Origin: Litoreibacter meonggei | GTDB lineage: Bacteria > Pseudomonadota > Alphaproteobacteria > Rhodobacterales > Rhodobacteraceae | Assembly: GCF_003663885.1 (NCBI RefSeq) | Contig: NZ_RCCE01000002.1 | Span: forward strand, 671,561 to 735,560 | Direction of reading: 5' to 3' | DNA: 64,000 nucleotides | In this document: positions 53,492 to 62,744 of the stretch, piece by piece | Numbering within the stretch: position 1 is the first letter of the stretch | Layout of the letters: each line of letters starts with the position of its first letter | Notes under the pieces: model-generated | What the model was told of the DNA's origin: nothing | The model's database searches: none | The model's input: only the letters and a program-made list of their open reading frames with translations | Translations under genes and position numbers: made by a program

Positions 53492-55615
53492 ATGCCGAGA
53501 TTTAGCTTCGGAAACTACAATTGGTCCAACTTCAATTGGTCAAATTGGGCCTCGTCATATTTGTCCAACTTCAACTGGTCGAAGTCGTCAAGCTGGTCAA
53601 ACAATAACTGGACCAGTTCGCGCGCGAAAAAAGCGCCAGAGCTCATTGTCACAAACGTTCCGACTGACATTACGGTGGATGACAGCGCTGGATCTTTCGT
53701 CGATCTCTCCGCGATGAAGCTGCGCTACAAGGGTGCAAGTAAAGAGATCATCACGATTACTCTAACAACGGACGCCGGCACATTTGAAAGCGTCGGGAAC
53801 CGGAGAGTTGACGTGACTGGATCCGGCACTGACACGATCACTTTCACGGGACGAGCTGGGCAGATCGACAGGTTCCTCAACAACGTCAATGCGTTGACCT
53901 ATAATGTGGATCCGAATACGCCAAACGCTGGCACAGCAAGTTTCACTATGAGTGCGCAATACGGCAACACGAATACAACGATTGCGACGATCGCCGCAAC
54001 TGTGCCCGAAGTCACGGTGCCCGTCACCGAAATGAGCGGTACATCTGGTGACGACGAACTCACAGGTACCGATAACTCAGAAACCATTCTTGGTCTCGCC
54101 GGGGACGATGATCTTGACGGTCTTGGCGGCGACGACACAGTCGAGGGCAATGCCGGGAATGACGTTATTCGTGGCGGAGCCGGTGCAGACATCCTTGTCG
54201 GTGGAGCAGGTGAGGATACCCTTCAATATGTGGGCTCGGCGGCGGGCGTGAATGTTGATCTGAACGCCAGTGGAATTGGGCAGCAGTCGGCTTCGGGTGG
54301 CGACGCTCAGGGCGACCAGATTTCTGAATTCGAAAACGTATACGGCACTGAATTTGCCGACGTTTTGACAGGCAACAGCGACGACAACGTCTTGTTTGGG
54401 TATGGCGGCAGTGATGTGATCGACGGCGGCGCCGGTGATGATGTCATTCGCGGCGGCGCGGACGCGGACACGCTAACTGGTGGTACTGGTACGGACTGGC
54501 TGCGTTATCTAGGCTCAACCTCCGGCGTAACTGTTGATTTGAATCTAGACACAGCTGGCTTCCATCAAACTTCTGGTGGAGACGCCGAGGGTGACATCGC
54601 CTCAGGATTTGAAAACATCTATGGTTCAGACTTTGACGATGTTCTGACCGGCGACGGTGGTGCCAACTACATTATCGGCTTCGGCGGCGACGACACCATT
54701 GACGGCGGGGCGGGCAACGATCTTGTTCGCGGCGGCGCGGGTGGCGACACCATGATCGGCGGCGCAGGTACCGATACATTGCAGTATGACGACTCGGCAA
54801 CTGGTGTGACCGTTGACCTGAGCCTGAATGGAACAGGAATCCAACAGACCTCCGCTGGCGATGCTTCGGGCGACATCATCTCCGAGTTCGAAAATCTGAC
54901 TGGCTCCGACTTCGGCGACGTCCTGACAGGCGATAGCGGCCGCAATATCATTCTCGGCCTCGACGGTGATGACACTATTGATGGCGGCGACGGATACGAC
55001 GTTATCCGTGGTGGTGCCGGCGCTGACACCATGATCGGCGGCGCGGGATCCGATGTTCTACAATATGCTGGGTCTTCAGCTGGCGTGACCGTGAACCTGA
55101 CTGCCGATGCCGCTGGATTTCAGAGCGCATCCGGTGGCGACGCCGCAGGAGACATCATTTCCGAGTTCGAGAGCGTCTACGGCTCGAATTTTGGTGATGT
55201 ACTGACAGGCAATGCCTCCCGTAACATTCTGTATGGCTATAGTGGCGACGACACCATTGATGGTGGCGCAGGCAACGACGTGCTTCGTGGTCTTGCCGGA
55301 AATGATACATTCGTATTCAGCACTGCTCTTGGCGATGGCAACGTCGACCGCATTGTTGACTTCAGCTCAGCCGACGACACGATCCATCTAGACAGCAATG
55401 TCTTTGCAGGCTTGACGCTCGGCCCGTTGGACGCGGCGGAATTCCTTTCCAATGGCACCGGGCTTGCGGAAACAGCGGCGCAACGCGTGATCTACGATAG
55501 CGCGACCGGAAACTTGAACTTTGATAGCGACGGGACCGGCTCTGCAGAGGGCGTCTTGTTCGCCACTCTGGCCACAGGCTTGACCATCGACGAGAGTGAC
55601 TTCTTCGTCATCTAG
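53492..55615 (+). CDS. RTX calcium-binding surface/secreted protein
   Basis: A 707-residue protein. Its first 45 residues carry an unusual aromatic repeat (NYNWSNFNWSNW, SNFNWSKSSSW, NNNWTSS). Residues about 60-180 form a beta domain. From residue 185 on there are RTX nonapeptides (GGxGxDxLx, such as GGAGDDVIRGGAD), arranged as four modules with an exact 93-residue spacing. The C terminus (DFSSADDTIHLDSNVF to the final DESDFFVI) is typical of type I secretion signals. Folded by calcium outside the cell, it is probably exported by an HlyBD-type system not in the window and may bind the neighbouring capsule (inference). Confidence 0.92.
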   Translation: MPRFSFGNYNWSNFNWSNWASSYLSNFNWSKSSSWSNNNWTSSRAKKAPELIVTNVPTDITVDDSAGSFVDLSAMKLRYKGASKEIITITLTTDAGTFESVGNRRVDVTGSGTDTITFTGRAGQIDRFLNNVNALTYNVDPNTPNAGTASFTMSAQYGNTNTTIATIAATVPEVTVPVTEMSGTSGDDELTGTDNSETILGLAGDDDLDGLGGDDTVEGNAGNDVIRGGAGADILVGGAGEDTLQYVGSAAGVNVDLNASGIGQQSASGGDAQGDQISEFENVYGTEFADVLTGNSDDNVLFGYGGSDVIDGGAGDDVIRGGADADTLTGGTGTDWLRYLGSTSGVTVDLNLDTAGFHQTSGGDAEGDIASGFENIYGSDFDDVLTGDGGANYIIGFGGDDTIDGGAGNDLVRGGAGGDTMIGGAGTDTLQYDDSATGVTVDLSLNGTGIQQTSAGDASGDIISEFENLTGSDFGDVLTGDSGRNIILGLDGDDTIDGGDGYDVIRGGAGADTMIGGAGSDVLQYAGSSAGVTVNLTADAAGFQSASGGDAAGDIISEFESVYGSNFGDVLTGNASRNILYGYSGDDTIDGGAGNDVLRGLAGNDTFVFSTALGDGNVDRIVDFSSADDTIHLDSNVFAGLTLGPLDAAEFLSNGTGLAETAAQRVIYDSATGNLNFDSDGTGSAEGVLFATLATGLTIDESDFFVI
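54245..55310 (+). repeat. four 279-bp modules inside the RTX gene
   Basis: The landmark encoding GVxVDL or GVTVNL begins at 54245, 54524, 54803 and 55082, exactly 279 bases (93 codons) apart. Each module reads GVTVDL, then SGGDAxGDIISEFE, DVLTG and two or three GGxGxD nonapeptides. Third-base divergence shows old duplications; the last copy is divergent at its end. Confidence 0.9.
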
Positions 55616-55629
55616 ACGCCAACGGAAAA

Positions 55630-55668
55630 CCCCACTGCCGTATGTATATCAGGCGGTGGGGATTTTGC
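55630..55668 (+). terminator. rho-independent terminator after the RTX gene
   Basis: CCCCACTGCC (55630-55639) pairs with GGCGGTGGGG (55652-55661) over 10 bp with one G-U pair and a 12-base loop, followed by ATTTT. It probably also serves the convergent kinase gene. Confidence 0.82.
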
Positions 55669-55682
55669 CTAAATGGACGGAG

Positions 55683-57251
55683 TTATCGAGACGCATCATC
55701 CTTGAAGCTGAGGACGATTAGCGCCCCGGAAGCGGTGTTACTGGCATCAATCCGCCCCCCGAACTGAGCCAATATCTCGGCGCTGATGCTCAACCCCATC
55801 CCGGTTCCGCCTTGTTCACGTTTGGTCGTGAAAAACGGGCCCACAATCTTGTGAATATTTGCCTCGGATATGCCGGTGCCGTTGTCCTGAACGCGAATTT
55901 CAGATGTCTTGTCGTCAAAATCTACAACTACCCTTGTTGCTCCGTGTTCTTGCGCGTTTTGTAAAATATGGGTGAGGCAAATTTCAGCAGCTTCCTCTGG
56001 AAGCGGAAGCAATGCATCTCGTGCCCCATTGGCCTCGATCACGAGCCCTTCAAATCGCTTGGTTAGGCGCGCGGCAATCTCGCTTAATCGTGTTGGCTGC
56101 GTACCGAACTCAGCCTGCCCACGTGCCATGTCGCGCATGCGCATTAACAACCGGTCCATCCGGGTTGCATCTTTACTTATAGTGGCCGCCAGCGCATTCC
56201 GTCGATCATCCGTGACGTTGGAGCCTTGCAGCAACTCTGCGGCTCCCGCGATAGATGTCACAGGGGACTTCAACTCATGGGTTGCGTGCTTGGTGTAGGT
56301 ATTCAGCGCAGCAGATTTTGCCCGCAATGCATTCCCCATATCCATCAGACTCTGACCGAGGCTCGCAAGTTCCTTCAACCCGTAGCTTGGCAGGCTGGTC
56401 CCTAGTTCACCTTTTGCAATGTGACGGGCCTGATCTTGAAGTTGAGTCAACGGGCGGGTCAAAAAACGCCAAACGGAAAATCCGATGACTGCAGCTGAGA
56501 CAGCAACCGTCGCAAGAAGCCACAATAGAGCGTTTTTCTGCTGCAATAGATATTTATTCAAATTCGACGGCGTCCTTGACAGATAGACAACGCCAATCAC
56601 CTTGCCGGCCACATTAACCGGATGCGCCACATAAACGCGAAACTTGGTGTCGCGGCTAACGGATCGCAGCGAGTGTCGTCTATACTCTTCCTCGCGCCAA
56701 CGCGCGGCGGAGACGATCTCACCTTTCAACGCGCGCGCCACCTCTGCAACATGGCTGAAACTGCCAGTATCCGTTCCTGACCCTGCAATAACCTGCCCTT
56801 GGTGATCCAACGCCAGAAAGCCGACCAAAGTGGATTTCTGAGCCTTCTTCGCCAACCGAGAGAGATCGGCCGACAGCGCTAGATAAACATCTTCCGGCAT
56901 CAAAGCCGTTGGCAGAGGATCAGGCCTCGGCGGCAGAATTGAGCGACTACCTGAAACCAAAACTGCGTCAACCGGATGCCAGGTTTCCTGCAATCGTTCG
57001 ATTTGTTCGGGTGCCAAAACTGCGCCAAACGAGGGCTCTGGTAGCAAGGCCAGAAACTCTTGCGCATAGATCGCGCTGTAGATGGCGGCCTGTGCATGCA
57101 GGTTGGCCTCGGTCTCGCGTACAAATTGGTTACTGGTAATTCGCGCCGCCGTCAGCGCCACGAACGGCAACAACACAAGAACGCCAACCACCAAAGCAAT
57201 CAGCATTGCCAATGACGGCCGCCACTTCTTAGGCACCTTCACTGCGTGCAT
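55683..57251 (-). CDS. sensor histidine kinase (CreC-like)
   Basis: A 522-residue membrane kinase. Helices at about 17-40 and 250-272 enclose a periplasmic sensor domain; its membrane-proximal part (RVYVAHPVNVAGKVIGVVYL, SRTPSNLNKYL) resembles CreC. A HAMP domain follows, then phosphorylated His in ATHELKSPVTSIAGAAELL and an ATPase domain with DNGTGISE and GGTGMGLSISAEILAQFGG. It is translationally coupled to the response-regulator gene, with 13 bases of overlap. The signal is unknown. Confidence 0.9.
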   Translation of the reverse strand: MHAVKVPKKWRPSLAMLIALVVGVLVLLPFVALTAARITSNQFVRETEANLHAQAAIYSAIYAQEFLALLPEPSFGAVLAPEQIERLQETWHPVDAVLVSGSRSILPPRPDPLPTALMPEDVYLALSADLSRLAKKAQKSTLVGFLALDHQGQVIAGSGTDTGSFSHVAEVARALKGEIVSAARWREEEYRRHSLRSVSRDTKFRVYVAHPVNVAGKVIGVVYLSRTPSNLNKYLLQQKNALLWLLATVAVSAAVIGFSVWRFLTRPLTQLQDQARHIAKGELGTSLPSYGLKELASLGQSLMDMGNALRAKSAALNTYTKHATHELKSPVTSIAGAAELLQGSNVTDDRRNALAATISKDATRMDRLLMRMRDMARGQAEFGTQPTRLSEIAARLTKRFEGLVIEANGARDALLPLPEEAAEICLTHILQNAQEHGATRVVVDFDDKTSEIRVQDNGTGISEANIHKIVGPFFTTKREQGGTGMGLSISAEILAQFGGRIDASNTASGALIVLSFKDDASR

Positions 57252-57922
57252 GTACCAAGCCGCAATCCCACCCCGTGTATGGTACGAATGATATCCACAT
57301 ACCCGACTTTGCGGGCCTTCTGGCGCAAATTGCGTACATGGCTGTCGACGGTGCGGTCAGACAAAGTGACGTTGTGCCCGTAAACGGCAGTGATCAATTG
57401 GTCGCGCGTGAAGACCTGATCCGGTCGGGAAACCAAGGCCGTCAGAACGGAAAACTCGATAGATGTCAGTTCCAACTCCTGACTGCCTAAGATCGCCTCG
57501 TGAGCATTGTGCTTGAGCACCAAATCGCCATGCTTTGATTGCGATAGCTCATCGTCTGCACGGACTCGGCTTAGGATGGCTTTAATCCGCAGTACCAACT
57601 CGCGTGGACTAAATGGTTTGGTCACATAGTCATCACCGCCAAGCTGAAAACCCAGAACACGGTCGATTTCGTCGTCCCGCGCGGTCAGAAACAGAACCGG
57701 TACCTTGCTAAACTTTCGCAAGGCTTGGCAGGTCTCGAACCCGTCAAGTTCTGGCATCCCAATATCAAGCACTATTAAATCGGCGGGGTTTCGGCGCTGC
57801 GCGATCAATGCCGCAGCCCCATTTGTCGCTTCGCTAACCTGCATCTCGGCATCTTCAAGTGCCATGCTGATAACCGATCTGATACTGGCATCATCATCGA
57901 CGACTAAAATATCTGCCTTCAT
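57239..57922 (-). CDS. OmpR family response regulator (CreB-like)
   Basis: A 227-residue regulator: receiver with Asp in LIVLDIGMPELDGFETC and Lys in DDYVTKPFSPRELVLR, then a winged helix with LTSIEFSVLTALVSRPDQVF and VDSHVRNLRQKARKVGYVDI. The ATG follows GGAGGGG. It works with the kinase downstream; the upstream DUF4153/4173-like gene is only 12 bases away, so all three are one operon. The CreB likeness is by eye. Confidence 0.92.
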   Translation of the reverse strand: MKADILVVDDDASIRSVISMALEDAEMQVSEATNGAAALIAQRRNPADLIVLDIGMPELDGFETCQALRKFSKVPVLFLTARDDEIDRVLGFQLGGDDYVTKPFSPRELVLRIKAILSRVRADDELSQSKHGDLVLKHNAHEAILGSQELELTSIEFSVLTALVSRPDQVFTRDQLITAVYGHNVTLSDRTVDSHVRNLRQKARKVGYVDIIRTIHGVGLRLGTCTQ

Positions 57923-57934
57923 ACCCGCCCCTCC

Positions 57935-59506
57935 TCAATTGTAGTCGTAGCGGTTGCGCGACGCAGTGTCATCAGCCGGTGCCGATGCGTTGGGCGTTGC
58001 AAACTGCTTATATTCTCGGGTGACATCATCCAAACGAGCCTGCCGAAAGCTCCAGCTGCGCCAGTCCTCAATTTGAACCGATCGGTTGCTATAGTAAAAG
58101 GAACAAAGTTTCAGACCTCTGCGTTTTGACTCAGCCAAAACCACCGCAATACCACCGGGAGTTTCGTCGCACAGGTACCGGATATCCAATCGACGCTCAG
58201 GATGCGCAACATTACTCTTCGCGATGACATATCCGAAGTTTACAAAGCAGCAAATGTAGAGCGTCAATACTGTGACCGCGGCAAACACATTGGTCACCCA
58301 AGCGTTCGATTTTGAACGCCACAGCTGCCATATCAACAACACCATCCCCACAAGGACCAGCGCCATCCCAATGCCCGCACGCATCCGTAAGAATGTCAGG
58401 CCATATGCGTCTACATACAAATCCAGCCGCGTTAGTGCAGAGCCAACCAGAAATATATTTTGGGCAATCCAAACCGCCAACAAGCCTTTCAGCATTGCTG
58501 ATGCCTTGAGGTAACGTCGCGACATCACCGCAAACACCCCCGCCAACACAGACGTGGCCATCAGCGGGTAAGCACCCTTATGCGCGTAGGTCGCGTAATT
58601 CATACCATCTGGAAGAGCGCTTCCGCCCCATAAAAACGCAATATCCGTCGCATTTTGAAACAAGAACATCACGTTGAATACGAGCAGTGAGTTCGTGATT
58701 GACTTGGCATTGAGCAAATGACCTTCAACGTCGAGTTGGCTCTCAAGATGGAACTCACTGTCTGAAAACGCCTTTGCAAAATGCCGAAACACAGCAAATG
58801 GCAGCACAACCACTGCAACAACAATCCCAAATGCCACTCGCCTTAGTGTGTTTTGCGACAGATCCATGTCGAACAACCTATCGGCCCAGTTTTCCAGCAC
58901 TGGATTTGCCAATAAGAACAGCAATAGAAATACACCGCCCACGCCGATGGGAACAATCCAACCCGACAGCGCTTCACGCTGTATTTTGAAGTGCTGCCGC
59001 GCGGCAACCGAGCGCCCGATTGATGGCCATGAACTCCACAAGAATTCCGGGACGATGTAGGACAAGCGCGCGAGGTTACGTGCGATGCCAGCTAGCGGTG
59101 ATCGTGTGGCCATCCAGATCAACACGCCAAAATGGCCCGCACTCAAAAATGACAGCGAAGCTAGCTGAACATACTCTAGGACAGGCAGCGCGCATGCGAC
59201 CCAAATAACTGCCAATATGGTCAGCTCCTGACGCTTCATAACTGGTCGCAGGTTCAGATATGCAGCACCACTCAAGGCTGCGCTGTATATGATAAGAGAG
59301 ACGCCGAGCGAGTGTTCCCAAAACAAGAAATCCGCCAGAAGAACCAAGCCGATCAATACCGCAACACTCTTCGCATCCAACACAGAGCTGCTTGTGCCAT
59401 GGCGATCAACTTCGGCGCCTAATGCCGGATCACCGCCGCCCTTCACCCCCCTCGATGCATCTTGTTGCGCTGCGGCGTGCGCATCTCGAATTCTAGCTTC
59501 GTCCAT
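57935..59506 (-). CDS. polytopic membrane protein (DUF4173/DUF4153-like)
   Basis: A 523-residue protein. A charged cytoplasmic N terminus of about 45 residues is followed by some 11-12 hydrophobic segments (VAVLIGLVLLADFLFWEHSL; GVGGVFLLLFLLANPVLENW; GMALVLVGMVLLIWQLW). I match it to the DUF4173/DUF4153 group, which is uncharacterised. It ends with a soluble tail (GLKLCSFYYSNRSVQIEDWR). ATG at 59506 follows GGGGG; the frame is open to 59527. It leads an operon with the CreBC-like pair and may be the sensed envelope component or a regulated partner, as CreD is for CreBC (inference). Confidence 0.78.
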   Translation of the reverse strand: MDEARIRDAHAAAQQDASRGVKGGGDPALGAEVDRHGTSSSVLDAKSVAVLIGLVLLADFLFWEHSLGVSLIIYSAALSGAAYLNLRPVMKRQELTILAVIWVACALPVLEYVQLASLSFLSAGHFGVLIWMATRSPLAGIARNLARLSYIVPEFLWSSWPSIGRSVAARQHFKIQREALSGWIVPIGVGGVFLLLFLLANPVLENWADRLFDMDLSQNTLRRVAFGIVVAVVVLPFAVFRHFAKAFSDSEFHLESQLDVEGHLLNAKSITNSLLVFNVMFLFQNATDIAFLWGGSALPDGMNYATYAHKGAYPLMATSVLAGVFAVMSRRYLKASAMLKGLLAVWIAQNIFLVGSALTRLDLYVDAYGLTFLRMRAGIGMALVLVGMVLLIWQLWRSKSNAWVTNVFAAVTVLTLYICCFVNFGYVIAKSNVAHPERRLDIRYLCDETPGGIAVVLAESKRRGLKLCSFYYSNRSVQIEDWRSWSFRQARLDDVTREYKQFATPNASAPADDTASRNRYDYN

Positions 59507-59940
59507 ATCTGTACCCCCTATCTCCAAGTTGGGCAGAGATTGGACGACCGAGGTGCAGAAGAACTGCCAAGCTTGTGCAGATATTTATTAGACCTTTGCG
59601 ACCAGTACTCTGGTGAAATGTCGGCTAGCAATTGGTAAAGGGGATCGAGATTGGCCCACGTAATGATCGCCTCTTAAGGCTCACGCTGCACTACTCAGCC
59701 GTAAGCGAGAAAACCCACAATCCGGGCGGCGCTTGAAGCAACCCTCCGCGCTGCGGACGACTGAAAGCACTTGGCAGGACGGATGTACTACCACCATTGC
59801 CTGCCAAGACTCTGCAATTTCTGACCTAGTTAAGCGCGTCAGAATTTCGGGGGTGCCGAAAGGTATTCCCCGTATTCTCTCCAGATAACTAGCGTATAGT
59901 GAGTCACACATCGAAGATTTTCCGCACGATGGGGCACGAC
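59507..59940. other. divergent intergenic region with inverted repeat
   Basis: About 430 bases between the membrane-protein gene and the M50 gene. CTTGGCAGG (59770-59778) and CCTGCCAAG (59800-59808) form a perfect 9-bp inverted repeat with a 21-base loop, a possible regulator site or attenuator. A 76-codon minus frame (59681-59911) has no family match and overlaps this repeat. No clear gene. Confidence 0.45.
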
Positions 59941-61947
59941 ATGAGAAACGCTGAGGCCGGTCAGTCCACTGATGACACGCAATATGCGCGGCTGGTCGCT
60001 CCGGGCTTTGTGACGTTCACAGATGTGACCCCTGTTGGCGCAGATGAACTGGAATTTGTCATCTCCAATGAAGCGACGGGTAAGTTCTTTTTGGCCAATC
60101 GCTCTACCGTTCAGTTTTTCAGCCTTGTGAAAGAAACTGGCTCGGTTCCTCATGCTCTGGCCAAAGCAGGTATTCCCTCGCAGCAAGGGGATGCTTTAGT
60201 CAAACGGCTCGTTCAATCGGGCCTTCTCGTGCGCAGCGGTGAAACTCAAAGCGAAGCTGATCTGAAAGCCGCTCCGATTGAAAGTAAGCTTATTTCAATG
60301 CGGTGGGATTTGGTGGATGCGAGCCGTATCACCGATATACTCGGCTGGTTGGGGAGGCTCTTATATTCGCCGGTTGGATACTTGGCATGGTGCGGTGCGA
60401 TGATTGCAATGGTCCAAGCACTGCTCGCCAATACTGAAAAACTGACCCTTGGACTCCGCCAGGTCTTCGAAGCCGATTGGCGACAATTTTTGATTTTCGG
60501 CATACTCTATGTGGCGTTGAAAATTGTGCACGAAATGGGTCATGCGCTTGCCTATCGAACGATGTGCTTGCAGGAAGGCTTGAACCCCGGACCGATCCGG
60601 ATGGGGATTAGCATTTTCGCCTTCACCCCCTTCCCTTTCACCGACGTCACAGGCGCTTGGCGCCTTCGCTCTGTATTTCGGCGGGTCATGATTGGCGCAG
60701 GCGGCATCTACTTCGAGACATGGATTATTGCGCTACTGGCTATCATATGGTCCCAGACCCAAACCGGCATGCTGCAAACGGTCATCTTGCAAGTCGCTGT
60801 ATTTGCCGGTGCGCTTGCGTTGTTATTCAACCTTAATCCGGCCATCAAGTTGGATGGCTACTACATGCTGACGGACTACTTCCGTCGCCCCAACCTAGCT
60901 GGCCGTGCAAGTCAAGCAGCCCGCAATTTTATGGCACGGGCATTGGGTGCGCAAACCTCCGCCATACCCGCCTCTGACTTCGCATACTGGGTTCTTTCCT
61001 ATACTTACCGGTGGACAATATTTGGGGGCATTTTCTGGCTGATCTACCAGTTCGACAAACGCCTTGCCCCGGTGGCGATCGCCATCATTCTCATGACCCT
61101 TGTCGCAAGACCCCTATTCAATTCACTCAAATATTCGGTCAAGCTTGGCATTCGTCCAGTGCGCAGTGCCGCAGTTCTTTTCTTCTGCGCCGCACTCACT
61201 GCGATAGTATTCGTGCCGTTTCCTGATCGTATACTACTTCCCGGTCAGTTGCGCACCTTCGAGACGCGCTTCATCGAAAGCAGCGAAAGCGGGCATTTAC
61301 ACGTGGCCGATGATAACGCCTTCACCTTGGAGAACCCCATCCTCGAGCAGCGGATCATTGATGTGGAATTACGGCGGAAAATGCTTGAAAACCTCAGCCG
61401 GTCGGCACAAAGCACCGCTGCTGAAAGGTCAAGCCTGACCGCTGAAATTGACAGCTTCAGTCAGACGGGCGACGAGTTAAGGGCGCAGCTTGCTGCCGCA
61501 CAGTTCTCTGCGCATCAAACCGGTATTTGGACGCCTCTTGCCTCAGAACAATATGACGCGGCGTGGATAACACCAGCATCGACGGATAGGTTGGGAGCGT
61601 ATTCCATTCCCGTCACACCGCACCTGAGGCTTCGCTTGGACCAATCGCTGCTAGAGCGTGACATCCCTTTAACTCAACACACTGTTTTGCGCGTGAGGGC
61701 TGTGCACAATCCCCGTTGCGAATTTGAAGCCTTGCTCGAAAGTGAGCTCGCCAACAACATCGCGATCGACGGTCAACTGACACTTCGCGCCAATCTTGCT
61801 CATGATCACGCTCAATGTGCGTCTGAATTGGCAAATGGCGGTGCGGTCGTTGCCCGCCTTGATACCAAGTCACGATCTTTGCTACAGCGCCTACAATTTG
61901 CAGGCGCACGCTTGCTACAAAACAGGCTAGAGCTTAACCCGCAATGA
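59941..61947 (+). CDS. PqqD-like / M50 zinc metallopeptidase / adaptor membrane protein
   Basis: A 668-residue membrane protein. Residues about 20-100 look like a PqqD-type winged helix (LVAPGFVTFTDVTPVGADEL; VKRLVQSGLLV). An M50 (site-2 protease-like) core follows: zinc motif VHEMGHALAYRTM with HExxH, and FNLNPAIKLDGYYMLTD with the NxxPxxxxDG third ligand. Several helices surround these. The C-terminal 210 residues after a final helix (FFCAALTAIVFVPF) resemble an HlyD-type periplasmic adaptor with a coiled coil. This architecture is seen in putative peptide zinc metalloproteases next to export genes. ATG at 59941 follows GGGG; GTG at 59899 is the alternative. Confidence 0.85.
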   Translation: MRNAEAGQSTDDTQYARLVAPGFVTFTDVTPVGADELEFVISNEATGKFFLANRSTVQFFSLVKETGSVPHALAKAGIPSQQGDALVKRLVQSGLLVRSGETQSEADLKAAPIESKLISMRWDLVDASRITDILGWLGRLLYSPVGYLAWCGAMIAMVQALLANTEKLTLGLRQVFEADWRQFLIFGILYVALKIVHEMGHALAYRTMCLQEGLNPGPIRMGISIFAFTPFPFTDVTGAWRLRSVFRRVMIGAGGIYFETWIIALLAIIWSQTQTGMLQTVILQVAVFAGALALLFNLNPAIKLDGYYMLTDYFRRPNLAGRASQAARNFMARALGAQTSAIPASDFAYWVLSYTYRWTIFGGIFWLIYQFDKRLAPVAIAIILMTLVARPLFNSLKYSVKLGIRPVRSAAVLFFCAALTAIVFVPFPDRILLPGQLRTFETRFIESSESGHLHVADDNAFTLENPILEQRIIDVELRRKMLENLSRSAQSTAAERSSLTAEIDSFSQTGDELRAQLAAAQFSAHQTGIWTPLASEQYDAAWITPASTDRLGAYSIPVTPHLRLRLDQSLLERDIPLTQHTVLRVRAVHNPRCEFEALLESELANNIAIDGQLTLRANLAHDHAQCASELANGGAVVARLDTKSRSLLQRLQFAGARLLQNRLELNPQ

Positions 61948-61986
61948 GTCCTCCAACGGGGCCAACAACACCGAGAGAGTATCGCC

Positions 61987-62742
61987 ATGGTTCAGAGACG
62001 CGCCGTAAACCGAGCAGATAAAGAACTTCAGCCGGAAAACCTTCCGACGCTTTATAAGACGTTGATCCCGCTGACTGCAGAGCGCCACGCCGGCTATTTC
62101 CTTTCTCAGGAACGGTCATACGAATATGCCGCAGACACGAATGCAATTCCGATCACCGCAGATGAATTCCCGCAGGCGATGCGCAACTACCCGATTGTTC
62201 TGGCAGGATCAGACGCCCCAACGCCCGTCGCCTTGGTCGGGTTCTCTGCTGGCAAGAATGACTATGTTCAAAAGGACGGCAGCTGGGCCAAAGACGCATA
62301 CGTTCCGGCATATTTGCGGCGCTACCCGTTTGCATATGTCCGCGAGGCCAAGGACGTCGAGCGCAACATTCTTTGCGCCGATCTGTCCTCTATGATTTTC
62401 TCAACACATGGCGAAGAAGATCGCGCGCTATTCAAAGACGGCAAGCCTTCACAAGTTCTGACTAACGTAATGGACTTTTCAAACCGCTATGAAATGGCTC
62501 TTCAGCGCACGCGTGCGGCTATGGAAGAAGCAAAGACATTGGACCTGATCGATGCATCATCCGTGACGATCACACGGAATGGCAAGACGTTGAAAGTAGA
62601 GGGGTTTCACATCATCTCGGAAGAGAAGTTGCGCAAATTGCCCGATGACGTTCTAGCGGGCTTGGCGCGGCGCGGTATCTTAAACCTATTCGCTGCACAT
62701 CACCTATCCTTGACCAATTTCACTTCCTTCGGCGAGATGTAA
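61987..62742 (+). CDS. SapC family protein
   Basis: A 251-residue protein of the SapC family (PF07277), named for the Campylobacter S-layer secretion locus; its biochemical role is unknown. Family blocks are AERHAGYFLSQERSYEYAAD, VALVGFSAGKNDYVQKDGSW, AYVPAYLRRYPFAYV and LARRGILNLFAAHHLSLTNF. No signal peptide. It lies 39 bases after the M50 gene and two bases before the adaptor gene, so it is part of the same operon. Confidence 0.9.
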   Translation: MVQRRAVNRADKELQPENLPTLYKTLIPLTAERHAGYFLSQERSYEYAADTNAIPITADEFPQAMRNYPIVLAGSDAPTPVALVGFSAGKNDYVQKDGSWAKDAYVPAYLRRYPFAYVREAKDVERNILCADLSSMIFSTHGEEDRALFKDGKPSQVLTNVMDFSNRYEMALQRTRAAMEEAKTLDLIDASSVTITRNGKTLKVEGFHIISEEKLRKLPDDVLAGLARRGILNLFAAHHLSLTNFTSFGEM

Positions 62743-62744
62743 TA

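Noticed and set aside
54245..55310. The RTX modules as a mobile or assembly-duplication artefact
   Set aside because: Copies differ at many third bases and some residues, so they are old duplications.
59681..59911. A 76-codon minus-strand frame
   Set aside because: No family match and it covers the inverted repeat of the divergent control region; a decayed fragment is possible but unproven.
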